Shown here: in pieces, positions 1 through 7,350 of the stretch
Position numbering within the stretch: position 1 is the stretch's first letter
Layout: each line of letters begins with the position of its first letter
Assembly: GCA_009775375.1 (NCBI GenBank)
Contig: VSPO01000091.1
Location: forward strand, 1 to 14,124
Source: Muribaculaceae bacterium
GTDB taxonomy: Bacteria; Bacteroidota; Bacteroidia; Bacteroidales; Muribaculaceae
DNA: 14,124 bases
Reading direction: 5' to 3'
Program-made: the position numbers and the translations under genes
The notes under the pieces: model-generated
The model's database searches: none
What the model was told of the DNA's origin: nothing
Seen by the model: only the letters and a program-made list of their open reading frames with translations

Positions 1-76
1 CCTCGCTATGTGACTGACGCAGACGCTCCATGTCTTCGCTATGTGACTGACGCAGACGCTCCATGTCTTCGCTATG
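1..76. repeat. 33-bp tandem repeat, about 2.3 copies, at left edge
   Basis: A 33-bp unit (1-33 and 34-66, differing only at base 2 of the unit, then 67-76) repeats without spacers. The length is a multiple of three. On the minus strand it is open in the exporter frame (repeating SVCVSHIAKTW) and in a second frame giving the 11-residue unit MERLRQSHSED. The second frame reads more like a charged helical protein than the first. It is also open in a plus-strand frame. The array touches the window edge, so its full length is unknown. It has no spacers, so it is not a CRISPR. Confidence 0.85.
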
Positions 77-1581
77 GATGCGTGATGGTCATACTTGAAG
101 TCGATATTGTCAATGCCGATAGATCTTTCTGAGGCGAATAATTTAGACTTGTTTTCAATTGTCTCCTCGTTCTTTCCCTCATGAATCTCATTTATTCGTT
201 CAAGAGATATTTTCACATCCTGAAGTGAATAAATAAATGACATGAATTGTTCTACGGGAGAGTTGAGTTGTCCGATGATATACTGCACAGCCAGCATTGC
301 ACCAAGTGTCATTTGTCCATTGATCACGGCAGTTGCCGCAAGCACAGTTATGATGATGTTCTTTATTTCGTTTATGAATATAGATCCTGCTTCTTGTGAC
401 TGTTGAAGTTTCAGGGATTTCATTTGTACAGTGAACAAGTCTGCTTGTGTATCTTCCCATTCCCAACGGCGGCGACATTCACAGTCTTGAAGTTTAATTT
501 CTTGCATCGAGGTAATCATTTGATATGTTTTGTTCTGGTTTATCGCCTGCTGTTCGAACAGCTCATAATCGAGTACCTTCCGCTTTTTTAGGAACGAGGC
601 TATCCAAAGTCCGTAACATACGCTGCCCACCGCGAATATACAGAATATTAAAGGATTGTAGATAAAGAGGACAATGCCGAATATAATAAAACTGAGGAAA
701 GTGAACACGATGTTCAGGACTTGTCCTGTCAGAAAATTCTGTACACGTGTATGGTCTCCTATACGTTGCAGAAGGTCTCCCATCAACTTGGTATCGAAGA
801 AAGACATCGGAAGTTTCAGTAACTTTATGAAAAAATCACTGACAAGAGTGATATTGATGCGCATGGAGATGTGAAGCAGCAGCCATCTCCGTATAAAGTC
901 GGTGGCTGTGCGTCCGATGACAATAATCAGTTCTCCGAGCAGTACAAGCCATATAAATCCTACGTCATGATGCTTTATACCTATATCGACAATCCACTGT
1001 GTCAGGAATGGCATGATTAGTTGTAAGACACAGCCCAGTAAAAGTCCTATTATAATTTGTGAAAAATATTTTTTATATTGAAAAAAATATTTACGTATAA
1101 TTATAAATGGACTGTTATTGGATTTGTTGTATTCAAATTGATTTACAATTTTTTCAGATGGTTCTACTACCATAGCAATCCCCTTATCAATATTGTCAGA
1201 TGGACATGAGATCCAATGCTTTTTGAAATCTTCGAGTTTCATTTTATACTTTCCTTTTCCAGGATCAGCTAACCAGAAGATATTCTTTAACGAATCTATG
1301 GCATATAAAATGACGAAATGGTTCTGATTCCAATGTAAAATACAGGGTAATGGTAAATTTTTTAAATTGATTATAGACGATTTGACAGCCAATGAATCAA
1401 ATCCTAGTTTACTAAACGCATGCGAGATAGACACCAATGAAACCCCGTCAATACCAGTATGACACAATTTAGACACATATTCAGATGGTACGTGCAAGCC
1501 GTAATGCCTACATATCATTGTAACGCATGCCGCTCCACATTCCATAGAATCCTTCTGAAGAATGACACTAAATTTTTTCAT
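1..1581 (-). CDS. C39-peptidase ABC exporter, partial (ATPase domain not seen)
   Basis: This is a peptidase-containing ABC transporter of the bacteriocin exporter type. It would cut double-glycine leaders and pump the peptide across the inner membrane. The start is the ATG at 1581. Residues 1-135 form a C39 domain with the expected Gln9, the QKDSMECG box with catalytic Cys15, a His in HWNQNHF, and an Asp in ADPGKGK. Residues of about 155-430 are hydrophobic helices of the membrane domain. The frame then enters the start of a nucleotide-binding domain (IGIDNIDFKYD), but at about residue 502 it turns into the 33-bp repeat array and no Walker A motif appears before the window ends. There is no stop codon, so the gene is open at the left edge. 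It lies downstream of precursor B and is presumably the exporter for both precursors. Family assignment is secure; whether the protein is intact is not. Confidence 0.85.
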   Translation of the reverse strand, partial: MKKFSVILQKDSMECGAACVTMICRHYGLHVPSEYVSKLCHTGIDGVSLVSISHAFSKLGFDSLAVKSSIINLKNLPLPCILHWNQNHFVILYAIDSLKNIFWLADPGKGKYKMKLEDFKKHWISCPSDNIDKGIAMVVEPSEKIVNQFEYNKSNNSPFIIIRKYFFQYKKYFSQIIIGLLLGCVLQLIMPFLTQWIVDIGIKHHDVGFIWLVLLGELIIVIGRTATDFIRRWLLLHISMRINITLVSDFFIKLLKLPMSFFDTKLMGDLLQRIGDHTRVQNFLTGQVLNIVFTFLSFIIFGIVLFIYNPLIFCIFAVGSVCYGLWIASFLKKRKVLDYELFEQQAINQNKTYQMITSMQEIKLQDCECRRRWEWEDTQADLFTVQMKSLKLQQSQEAGSIFINEIKNIIITVLAATAVINGQMTLGAMLAVQYIIGQLNSPVEQFMSFIYSLQDVKISLERINEIHEGKNEETIENKSKLFASERSIGIDNIDFKYDHHASIAKTWSVCVSHIAKTWSVCVSHIAR

Positions 1582-1597
1582 ATCATTATATTAATAA

Positions 1598-1639
1598 GGC
1601 AAGCACCAGAATAATAATTATATGAATCTGATGCTTGCC
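1598..1639 (-). promoter_or_regulatory. hairpin between precursor B and exporter
   Basis: In the minus-strand RNA, arms 1639-1627 and 1610-1598 form a 13-bp stem with one G-U wobble and a 16-nt AU-rich loop. It sits 53 nt past the precursor B stop and 16 nt before the exporter ATG. The sequence after the stem is AU-rich but not a clean U-run, so partial termination or an mRNA-stabilising processing site fits better than full termination. A similar hairpin follows precursor A. Confidence 0.65.
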
Positions 1640-1692
1640 CGTTCCACATTAGATACTGGGAACAGATTTTGTCAGTCGGAAAGAGTTTAGTT

Positions 1693-1872
1693 TTAATTTC
1701 CCTTTCCCACTGCATTTCCCGGGCTACATGAAACTGCAGGTCCAGGTTCGCATCGAATGACGATATCGTCATTGGTTTCCGTTGTGGCTGTGAGATTACT
1801 CAAGCCACCTTTCACTTGCATCATCTCTTCCAATGAGATGGAGTCAGGAAGAACAATAAAATGTTTATCCAT
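1693..1872 (-). CDS. RiPP precursor peptide B (double-glycine leader)
   Basis: This is a 59-residue precursor peptide. The ATG at 1872 is chosen over an in-frame ATG at 1926 because it gives the same 23-residue leader as precursor A and avoids an upstream hairpin. The leader has LPDSISLEEMMQVKGG, ending at Gly22-Gly23, a classical C39 cleavage site. The predicted core (36 residues) begins with a Ser/Thr/Asn-rich stretch. It then has two tandem 8-residue units, CEPGPAVS and CSPGNAVG, with Cys41 and Cys49, and ends KGN. It has no aromatic residues in the core. The neighbours are the C39 exporter downstream and the beta-barrel and radical SAM genes upstream, which supports a modified, secreted peptide. 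The family is not one I recognise by name; it resembles Bacteroidales GG-leader natural product precursors only in the leader. Confidence 0.85.
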   Translation of the reverse strand: MDKHFIVLPDSISLEEMMQVKGGLSNLTATTETNDDIVIRCEPGPAVSCSPGNAVGKGN

Positions 1873-1902
1873 ACAAAATAAAATTAAATTGATTAATCCG
1901 AG

Positions 1903-1919
1903 GTGCCGATTTTCGGCAC
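1903..1919 (-). promoter_or_regulatory. short hairpin upstream of precursor B
   Basis: GTGCCGA (1903-1909) and TCGGCAC (1913-1919) form a perfect 7-bp stem with a 3-nt loop. It lies 34 nt after the outer-membrane gene stop and 30 nt before the precursor B start. No U-run follows on the minus strand, so it may be a processing or stability element rather than a terminator. Confidence 0.5.
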
Positions 1920-1953
1920 TGGCCATTTTTACAGTTATGGTCTGTATGAGTGA

Positions 1954-4233
1954 TTAAAAACGTCTTGACTCAGAAGAAGAATATCCTCCCTGATAGGAGT
2001 GTTTATGTTTTGTCTTATTCAGATTATATGAGCAGCTAATTGTTATGATGGGTCCATAAGGTTTGTTATTCTGTATGTAGCATACGCCATTTGATGACAA
2101 TGTATATTCAAGTTTCCATGTATTGAAAATGTTGTCAAGAGAGAGATTGAGATTAAATGAGCCGATGCTTTTTGAGAGAGCCATATCAAGACGGAACCGA
2201 TTATGGACATAATACAGATTGGTGTGACCCGAAGATTCCCAAGTGAGATTTGCATAGGCATATACATCCAGTGGCAATTTCAACATATTTTTCCATTGAA
2301 GCCTCAAATACGGTTTATTGAAAGACTCATTGATGGTCCCAAAGTGCAAATCCTGCAATAACAGGATACCGACAATAGAAGGATGCCAATTTCGGATATC
2401 CGCACGTTGCTGAATCATAAAGGCCCAGCTGCTTATCTTAGGAACAGAGACAGGATACATGATGGAACATTCTTCCCGGGGATCGTAAGACAAACCGTAG
2501 TCGCATCTGTTACGGCCATATCCATAGCTGAGATACGCGTAGGTTTTTTTCCAAGTTATTGAAAGATCAAAATTATGTTCCCTATCTATTTCTAGAGATG
2601 GATTGCCTGTCTTCCATAAGGTAGGTGACAAAAAAGTATATCCTGATGTCAGAAAGAAATAAAATGGACGATACAGATTGGCGGAATATGTGAAATTGAA
2701 CTTCAAATCCTTTGGAGCGTATGTTACACCCACTTTTGGGGTCCAATATAGATTCGATTCTGAATTGTCGGAAAATATGTTTGACGATGTGTATTTGTTT
2801 GATGTCAACTCTCCTCTGATTCCAGCATTGAACCTTAACTTGTCTGTGGGCCGGTAGTTGGCTGAAACAAAAGCCGCATAAAGATTCTGATATTGGTTGT
2901 TGAATGATGGAGCATCGACAGGAGTGTTCTCCCCGGACAACTTTTGTTTGGTTGAGGTAAACGAATATTCAATGCCACTCTCCAAAGTGAACTTATTAAA
3001 AACATAATCTACGACGGCTTTGGCTTCTACAAGAGAATAGTCCATCTCATGAATTGACAGTTTGACAGATGATCCTGTCTCAGCCTTGCAGTCGCTGTAG
3101 TCCGTATCAGTATTTCCTCCAATATAAGCATTGAAGTTTATATTGAAGGATAAACTTGGGGAAAAGGAATTATTGTAAAAGGCATTTACCAGATGTTTAT
3201 AACTGTTGGATTTTACCTGACTGTCCAGAAGTCCGTCAATGGATCTGTCTACCGAAAAAACCGTGGAATAACTTCCTGTGGTATTGGAAGTGGCATGTGG
3301 TTCACGGTTAAAGGAATACTTGATGCCGTATGAGGTGTTCTTCATATCCCTGAAGACTGAAATTTGTGAGGCATAGCTCTCGCTCTCATATTTATTCCTT
3401 GCATTTATGATTGTCGAGTACACATTTTTTACAAAATCGGAGTCGGCACGTGTTCCCTTATTGCCATATCTTGAGGCTGCAAGATACATCTCGACAGTCC
3501 AGTTGTTATGGAATGTATAACTAGCCTTTCCGTTACCCAAGACACTATTAAATCCTCGTTGGTTTATATAGTCACAGTTCAAAGTCAGGTTTAGACCTTG
3601 ATTTTTCCTTTTCGGATGAATTATGATGACAGCATCCACATCCCGGCCATATTTCAGCCCGGGTTCCGTAACAATCTCCACCGCCTCTATATCCTCAGGC
3701 GAATATGAGCGAATCTCTGACTCTTCGGATACTTTCCTATTCCCAATATATAAAGCTGTTTTCCTTTTGCCAATAACAGACAGTTTGTCATTGGTTGCAT
3801 CGACAAATGGGAGCTGCTGTATCATTCTGATTACGGTAGCAAGCTTTGATACAGGATTATTGGATATTCTTATATAAAAGCCGTTCTCTGAAGCCTTTAT
3901 GAATTCGCGTTGGCCTGATACGACTACTTCAGTCAGAATATTTTGATCTGGAGTCAGATATACAGTGTCAGGAAATGACATGATAAACTTCTTTTCAGAA
4001 TAAAAGCCAGCAGACACTGTGTATTCAGTTTTCAGCCCCGTTCCCTGACCTGTATATTCGATACGACCGTCCGAATCCGCATGATACGATTTGATGGAAT
4101 CCTCAGCCATGACAGTCAGAAGTGCAAAAGATATTGGATCCTTGCTTATTGAATCCAGCACAATCACATTTCTCGCCATAGCCACAGGCAGAGAGGATAA
4201 GAAGCTTATGAATATAAGAATTTTCAAACTCAT
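1954..4233 (-). CDS. TonB-receptor-like outer-membrane beta-barrel protein
   Basis: This is a 759-residue outer-membrane protein of the Bacteroidota OMP_b-brl_3 / TonB-dependent-receptor-like type. The start is the ATG at 4233, followed directly by a 20-residue signal peptide (MSLKILIFISFLSSLPVAMA). The longer frame from 4311 would add 26 residues with no signal character, lying inside the maturase gene. The order is a small beta-sandwich domain (about 20-100), a plug-like region containing TEVVVSG, a VEIVTEPGLKYG segment and DAVIIIHPKRK, and then a long barrel rich in alternating aromatic and polar strands. The ATG follows the maturase stop by one base, which points to translational coupling. 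Its place between maturase and precursor B suggests a role in release, uptake or sensing of the peptide at the outer membrane; that role is inferred. No canonical Phe-terminated SusC partner SusD is present. Confidence 0.85.
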   Translation of the reverse strand: MSLKILIFISFLSSLPVAMARNVIVLDSISKDPISFALLTVMAEDSIKSYHADSDGRIEYTGQGTGLKTEYTVSAGFYSEKKFIMSFPDTVYLTPDQNILTEVVVSGQREFIKASENGFYIRISNNPVSKLATVIRMIQQLPFVDATNDKLSVIGKRKTALYIGNRKVSEESEIRSYSPEDIEAVEIVTEPGLKYGRDVDAVIIIHPKRKNQGLNLTLNCDYINQRGFNSVLGNGKASYTFHNNWTVEMYLAASRYGNKGTRADSDFVKNVYSTIINARNKYESESYASQISVFRDMKNTSYGIKYSFNREPHATSNTTGSYSTVFSVDRSIDGLLDSQVKSNSYKHLVNAFYNNSFSPSLSFNINFNAYIGGNTDTDYSDCKAETGSSVKLSIHEMDYSLVEAKAVVDYVFNKFTLESGIEYSFTSTKQKLSGENTPVDAPSFNNQYQNLYAAFVSANYRPTDKLRFNAGIRGELTSNKYTSSNIFSDNSESNLYWTPKVGVTYAPKDLKFNFTYSANLYRPFYFFLTSGYTFLSPTLWKTGNPSLEIDREHNFDLSITWKKTYAYLSYGYGRNRCDYGLSYDPREECSIMYPVSVPKISSWAFMIQQRADIRNWHPSIVGILLLQDLHFGTINESFNKPYLRLQWKNMLKLPLDVYAYANLTWESSGHTNLYYVHNRFRLDMALSKSIGSFNLNLSLDNIFNTWKLEYTLSSNGVCYIQNNKPYGPIITISCSYNLNKTKHKHSYQGGYSSSESRRF

Positions 4234-4234
4234 T

Positions 4235-5746
4235 TTATATGTATATTTTTTGATTAAAGGGTGGTGCATACCGACATCTGGGATCAGGGTAATCATATTT
4301 ATCTTTCCCATATGCCCTAATTGTTTTGACAGGACATCTGTTTCTCATGTCTGTACACTCCGAGAACTTGGAACATACGGAACAATGACCTGAATATGAT
4401 TCTTTATCCGGATATAGAAGAGCTAAGGTTTCTTTTGATTGCCATACTTCGGATATGCTTCTATGTGCCAAATCGCCAATAAGATAGTGAGGATGCCAAT
4501 ATAACTCCTCGCACGCAGTAACCTTACCGTCGGGTAATATTACCATTCGATCTTGCAGCATTCCGCATATTCCACCGTCAATATTTCTACACCCCATGCT
4601 TAGGCTTCTTCTTGGTAGAGACAATGCTTTATCACTTAGCAATAGTCTGACATCAGAAGATGTGGCAATGTTTTGTATTATATAATCAAAAGTATCCTTT
4701 AATTCATTTATGCCAGGCTTTATTTCATTCCATTCTTCGTTAGGATATAGGGAATCATTAGCTATTCTAATTTCCCAGTATTCCAAGTTCCTTATAGTTC
4801 GTACAAAAGAGTATATGGCATCCATTTCTTCGGGATTACAGTTCAAGGATGTCAGCATGGTGTTCACTTGAATTCTATAATTTAATTTATCAAGCATACG
4901 AACTCCGGCTATAACCTCATCCACATAATTTGGCCAGGCTTTTATTGTTTTTGCAAGTATATCCGAGGATAGAGTATCTAATGACAATTGTACAACTCCA
5001 TTATATCCTGTTTCTGAAAGCCGGGCTAAAATGCGTGAATTTATAGGAGTTTTGGTAGAAATATAAGAAGGAGACATATTCATATCCACCAGTTTTTTAA
5101 CAATTTTATCCCAAGCCGGATGACTGAATATTTCGCCTCCGACCATATCTATGTATGATACACCCAATCTGAATGCTTCTTCGATTAATTCAAAAATACG
5201 TTCAATCTGTAATGGCTCGTATGTTGTTTGCTTGTCACAATAACAATAAGCGCAATGGACAGGGCATTTTGTTGTTAGAACAAATAATATATTATCAGGA
5301 GCTTTTCGGAATCTATCAAATGTGAGATCTATCTTATGTATGTCTCCATCATATAAATCTATTTGAGGACGTGATATATCTGAATAAACTTCTCCATTTT
5401 TTATTTTCACAAGAATATTTTTCGGGAACTGCACTTTATTCCCGTGGTATTCAGTATAAAAACCTTCGTTATTCTCGACAAATGGTGTTAGCATCGAAAT
5501 CATGCTGTTCTTAGAGATGCCCAATTGGGTACAAAGTTGTTCACATACTTTACCAAATGGCAACTGAGTGTCAAACGAGCTAAACAATGCACCGAAAAAT
5601 GGATGAATTGTGCTCCTCCATTTTAATGAATATGAATATGACGAAACGGTTGAATTCCCAACAGCATAAAGAATTTGTCTACTCACATCATTTTTAATCC
5701 TATAATTTGGATTAAAAATTACTATTTCATGATTTTCTATATTCAT
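4235..5746 (-). CDS. radical SAM/SPASM RiPP maturase
   Basis: This 503-residue enzyme belongs to the radical SAM/SPASM peptide-modifying families, which use an Fe-S cluster and S-adenosylmethionine to form thioether, C-C or epimer modifications. Residues of about 40-100 (IHPFFGALFSSFD onward) resemble the PqqD-like leader-binding domain common at the N-terminus of such enzymes. The cluster motif is CPVHCAYC (Cys161, 165, 168), with the MVGGE motif near 201-205. The C-terminal SPASM region holds Cys386, 394, 412, 455, 458, 464, 471 and 491, enough for two auxiliary clusters. It lies between precursor A and the outer-membrane gene in one operon. There is one maturase for two near-identical precursors. 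The exact chemistry cannot be read from the sequence. A metabolic role such as an anaerobic sulfatase activator is less likely given the precursor next door. Confidence 0.92.
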   Translation of the reverse strand: MNIENHEIVIFNPNYRIKNDVSRQILYAVGNSTVSSYSYSLKWRSTIHPFFGALFSSFDTQLPFGKVCEQLCTQLGISKNSMISMLTPFVENNEGFYTEYHGNKVQFPKNILVKIKNGEVYSDISRPQIDLYDGDIHKIDLTFDRFRKAPDNILFVLTTKCPVHCAYCYCDKQTTYEPLQIERIFELIEEAFRLGVSYIDMVGGEIFSHPAWDKIVKKLVDMNMSPSYISTKTPINSRILARLSETGYNGVVQLSLDTLSSDILAKTIKAWPNYVDEVIAGVRMLDKLNYRIQVNTMLTSLNCNPEEMDAIYSFVRTIRNLEYWEIRIANDSLYPNEEWNEIKPGINELKDTFDYIIQNIATSSDVRLLLSDKALSLPRRSLSMGCRNIDGGICGMLQDRMVILPDGKVTACEELYWHPHYLIGDLAHRSISEVWQSKETLALLYPDKESYSGHCSVCSKFSECTDMRNRCPVKTIRAYGKDKYDYPDPRCRYAPPFNQKIYI

Positions 5747-5762
5747 ATATTAAAAATTGATA

Positions 5763-5791
5763 TTTGGTCAGGTCATTAAGACCTGACCAAA
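5763..5791 (-). promoter_or_regulatory. strong hairpin between precursor A and maturase
   Basis: TTTGGTCAGGTC (5763-5774) and GACCTGACCAAA (5780-5791) are a perfect 12-bp inverted repeat with a 5-nt loop. It sits 16 nt past the precursor A stop and 16 nt before the maturase ATG. On the transcribed minus strand the sequence after it is AU-rich with a short U5 tract. This is the usual position for a partial terminator or stabiliser that makes precursor mRNA more abundant than maturase mRNA. That function is inferred. Confidence 0.75.
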
Positions 5792-5807
5792 ATTTTTACA
5801 TGCTTGA

Positions 5808-5978
5808 CTAGCCAACTGCATTCCCAGGATTGCACGAAACGGCCGGACCTGGCTTACATTCGATGGTAATTTTATCATCGGATTCGGTAGTGGTGCTCAA
5901 AGAGCTTATTCCACCTCTGACAGACAGCATCTCTTCAATTGAGACTGCGTCCGGTAAAAGAATAGATATTTTCTTCAT
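5808..5978 (-). CDS. RiPP precursor peptide A (double-glycine leader)
   Basis: This 56-residue precursor is read from ATG 5978 to TAG 5810-5808. The leader, MKKISILLPDAVSIEEMLSV then R, ends in Gly22-Gly23. It aligns without gaps to the leader of precursor B (shared L-P-D, S13, E15-E16-M17, V20, GG). The core of 33 residues has a Ser/Thr-rich start, TESDD, alternating I-x-I residues, and then the tandem units CKPGPAVS and CNPGNAVG. Cys41 and Cys49 fall at the same positions as in precursor B. Immediately downstream are a hairpin and the radical SAM maturase. No clear promoter was found in the 90 bp upstream, so it is probably read from the operon promoter near 7750. It is easily missed because it is under 60 codons. 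The peptide's activity is unknown. Confidence 0.88.
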   Translation of the reverse strand: MKKISILLPDAVSIEEMLSVRGGISSLSTTTESDDKITIECKPGPAVSCNPGNAVG

Positions 5979-6068
5979 CGCATTCTGTATTTGTGAGGAA
6001 TCCTACTCGTATCGCTTTCCGGATTACGCGCCTGTTATACAGTCTGGTCTGTGGGATTATTGTCGACT

Positions 6069-6515
6069 TTAATCTTTTTCAGTATCATGTTTATATATCC
6101 ACTCACTATATTCAATTCCGGGGTTTAACACGGGATCTTTAATCGAGGCTCGAACTTTTAGAGTTGAATCTGTCAAGTCCATAATTTGCCAAAACTCTTC
6201 TCCAGTTTCTTGACGAAGGATATATATTACAGCCATGGATTCTGTGGTAAAGGACCATTGGAAATAGAAAGTTTCGTCAAAAACTTTTATATTATCCTCA
6301 AAACGTTCTATTCTGTTGGAACCTTTACCATTTTTCTCGAATTTCCATGAATTAAGCACTTCCACTTTATTTGCTCCATCAATGCTCTGCCGTAGCCAAA
6401 TGCCATTAGTGAGCAGGTCTATTATCTTATCTTGTTCTGGCGTGATATATCCGGTTGATGGCTCGCAACTTACAAATAAGATTAGCATAGCCAGCAGACA
6501 GTGCAGGTGTTTCAT
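6069..6515 (-). CDS. small lipoprotein, lipocalin-like
   Basis: This 148-residue protein has a short lipoprotein signal (MKHLHCLLAMLILFVSC) with the lipobox Cys at 17. The mature part starts with EPSTGY and continues with a pattern seen in lipocalin-like beta-barrels. This includes a W near the start (GIWLRQS), WKFEKNGKG, alternating strands with FQWSF, and EFWQIMDLTDSTLKV. It starts one base after the stop of the upstream lipoprotein gene, so the two are likely co-translated. Its position directly before the precursor genes makes it a candidate immunity or accessory lipoprotein, but nothing in the sequence proves this. I do not recognise a named family with certainty. Confidence 0.8.
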   Translation of the reverse strand: MKHLHCLLAMLILFVSCEPSTGYITPEQDKIIDLLTNGIWLRQSIDGANKVEVLNSWKFEKNGKGSNRIERFEDNIKVFDETFYFQWSFTTESMAVIYILRQETGEEFWQIMDLTDSTLKVRASIKDPVLNPGIEYSEWIYKHDTEKD

Positions 6516-6516
6516 A

Positions 6517-7308
6517 TCAATCCATGAATTTAGCCGTTATTTGACATTGTCCTATCGAGGTCGGATTATAAAGCCTACCCTTGAAAGACCAATTAACATT
6601 ACCTGCCTGACCGGTAACGGTCCATATGAACTGATAGTATTCGTTGGAGCCTGTTCCAGACATTATTATTGCCTTGGGATTTGTTCCTCCACCGGCAGGG
6701 TAATCTCCATTGGGATCTTTTGACGCGCCATTTGTATAGCATCCTACTTCAAAGAAATAGTATTTATAACCGAACATGTTAATATTAATATCACATGTCA
6801 GACGATTCGGTGCGGTAAAATTAGCCTGTTGAACAAGGTTCGGAGTGAGTTCCATTGTCCAATAAAGTGATCTTGATGCACGTGACTGCGGAACTTGTAC
6901 AGCTTCCAACAACACTTCAGGATTTGGATTGATATTTCGAATCCAAACATTGCCATCACCAGTCATATAGACTATCTGTTCCACATCTGTTCGTTTTGCC
7001 ATGATGTCAAGCTGGGCATTAAGCTGCTTCAACTCGTTCTCAAAGCGTTGACGATTAACAGGGTTTACTTTGTTCAGCTCATCAAGAGAACTGTTTATTA
7101 CATAGTCCGAAGGATAGACCTTCTTTGTCTCGTTGATGAAGTAGGCTCCTCTTGATTTGTCTATATCGACAAACTGTGACAATACTTCGGCATCTTTTTC
7201 GTAGGAACGAGTTGATGCAACTTCCGGGGTCGGCAAATCGTCCGAACAGGCCGGCAACAGCAGGCAGCATATGACCGCCAAACAGAGAAGGGTTAGAAAC
7301 TTTTTCAT
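6517..7308 (-). CDS. lipoprotein of unknown function
   Basis: This 263-residue protein has a lipoprotein signal (MKKFLTLLCLAVICCLLLPA) with lipobox Cys21 followed by SDDLP. After a Ser/Thr-rich linker there is a helical, charged segment (about 40-115, ending in ELKQLNAQLDIMAKR). A beta-rich C-terminal half follows, with YWTMELTPN, a GYKYYFFEVGCYT stretch, a Gly-rich turn (PAGGGTN) and VNWSFKGRLYNP. It is followed after one base by the smaller lipoprotein gene. I do not recognise a family. The setting suggests a surface or periplasmic partner of the peptide system, such as a binding or protection protein. Confidence 0.8.
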   Translation of the reverse strand: MKKFLTLLCLAVICCLLLPACSDDLPTPEVASTRSYEKDAEVLSQFVDIDKSRGAYFINETKKVYPSDYVINSSLDELNKVNPVNRQRFENELKQLNAQLDIMAKRTDVEQIVYMTGDGNVWIRNINPNPEVLLEAVQVPQSRASRSLYWTMELTPNLVQQANFTAPNRLTCDININMFGYKYYFFEVGCYTNGASKDPNGDYPAGGGTNPKAIIMSGTGSNEYYQFIWTVTGQAGNVNWSFKGRLYNPTSIGQCQITAKFMD

Positions 7309-7350
7309 TTTTCTTACTGTTAAAATGGTGAAATATGATTATCTTTTTTA

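Noticed and set aside
1..76. Possible CRISPR array
   Set aside because: The repeats are directly adjacent with no spacers, the unit keeps a reading frame, and no cas genes are present.
200..478. 92-codon minus-strand frame
   Set aside because: It lies inside the exporter membrane domain in another frame and has no recognisable domain; the exporter frame is clearly the coding one.
1873..1926. Longer N-terminus for precursor B
   Set aside because: The added residues are encoded by an untranslated hairpin region and break the match to the precursor A leader length.
4235..4311. Longer N-terminus for the outer-membrane protein starting at 4311
   Set aside because: The extra residues overlap the maturase C-terminus and would bury the signal peptide that begins at 4233.
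5830..6072. 80-codon plus-strand frame
   Set aside because: It is the antisense of precursor A, whose conservation with precursor B shows that the minus strand is coding.
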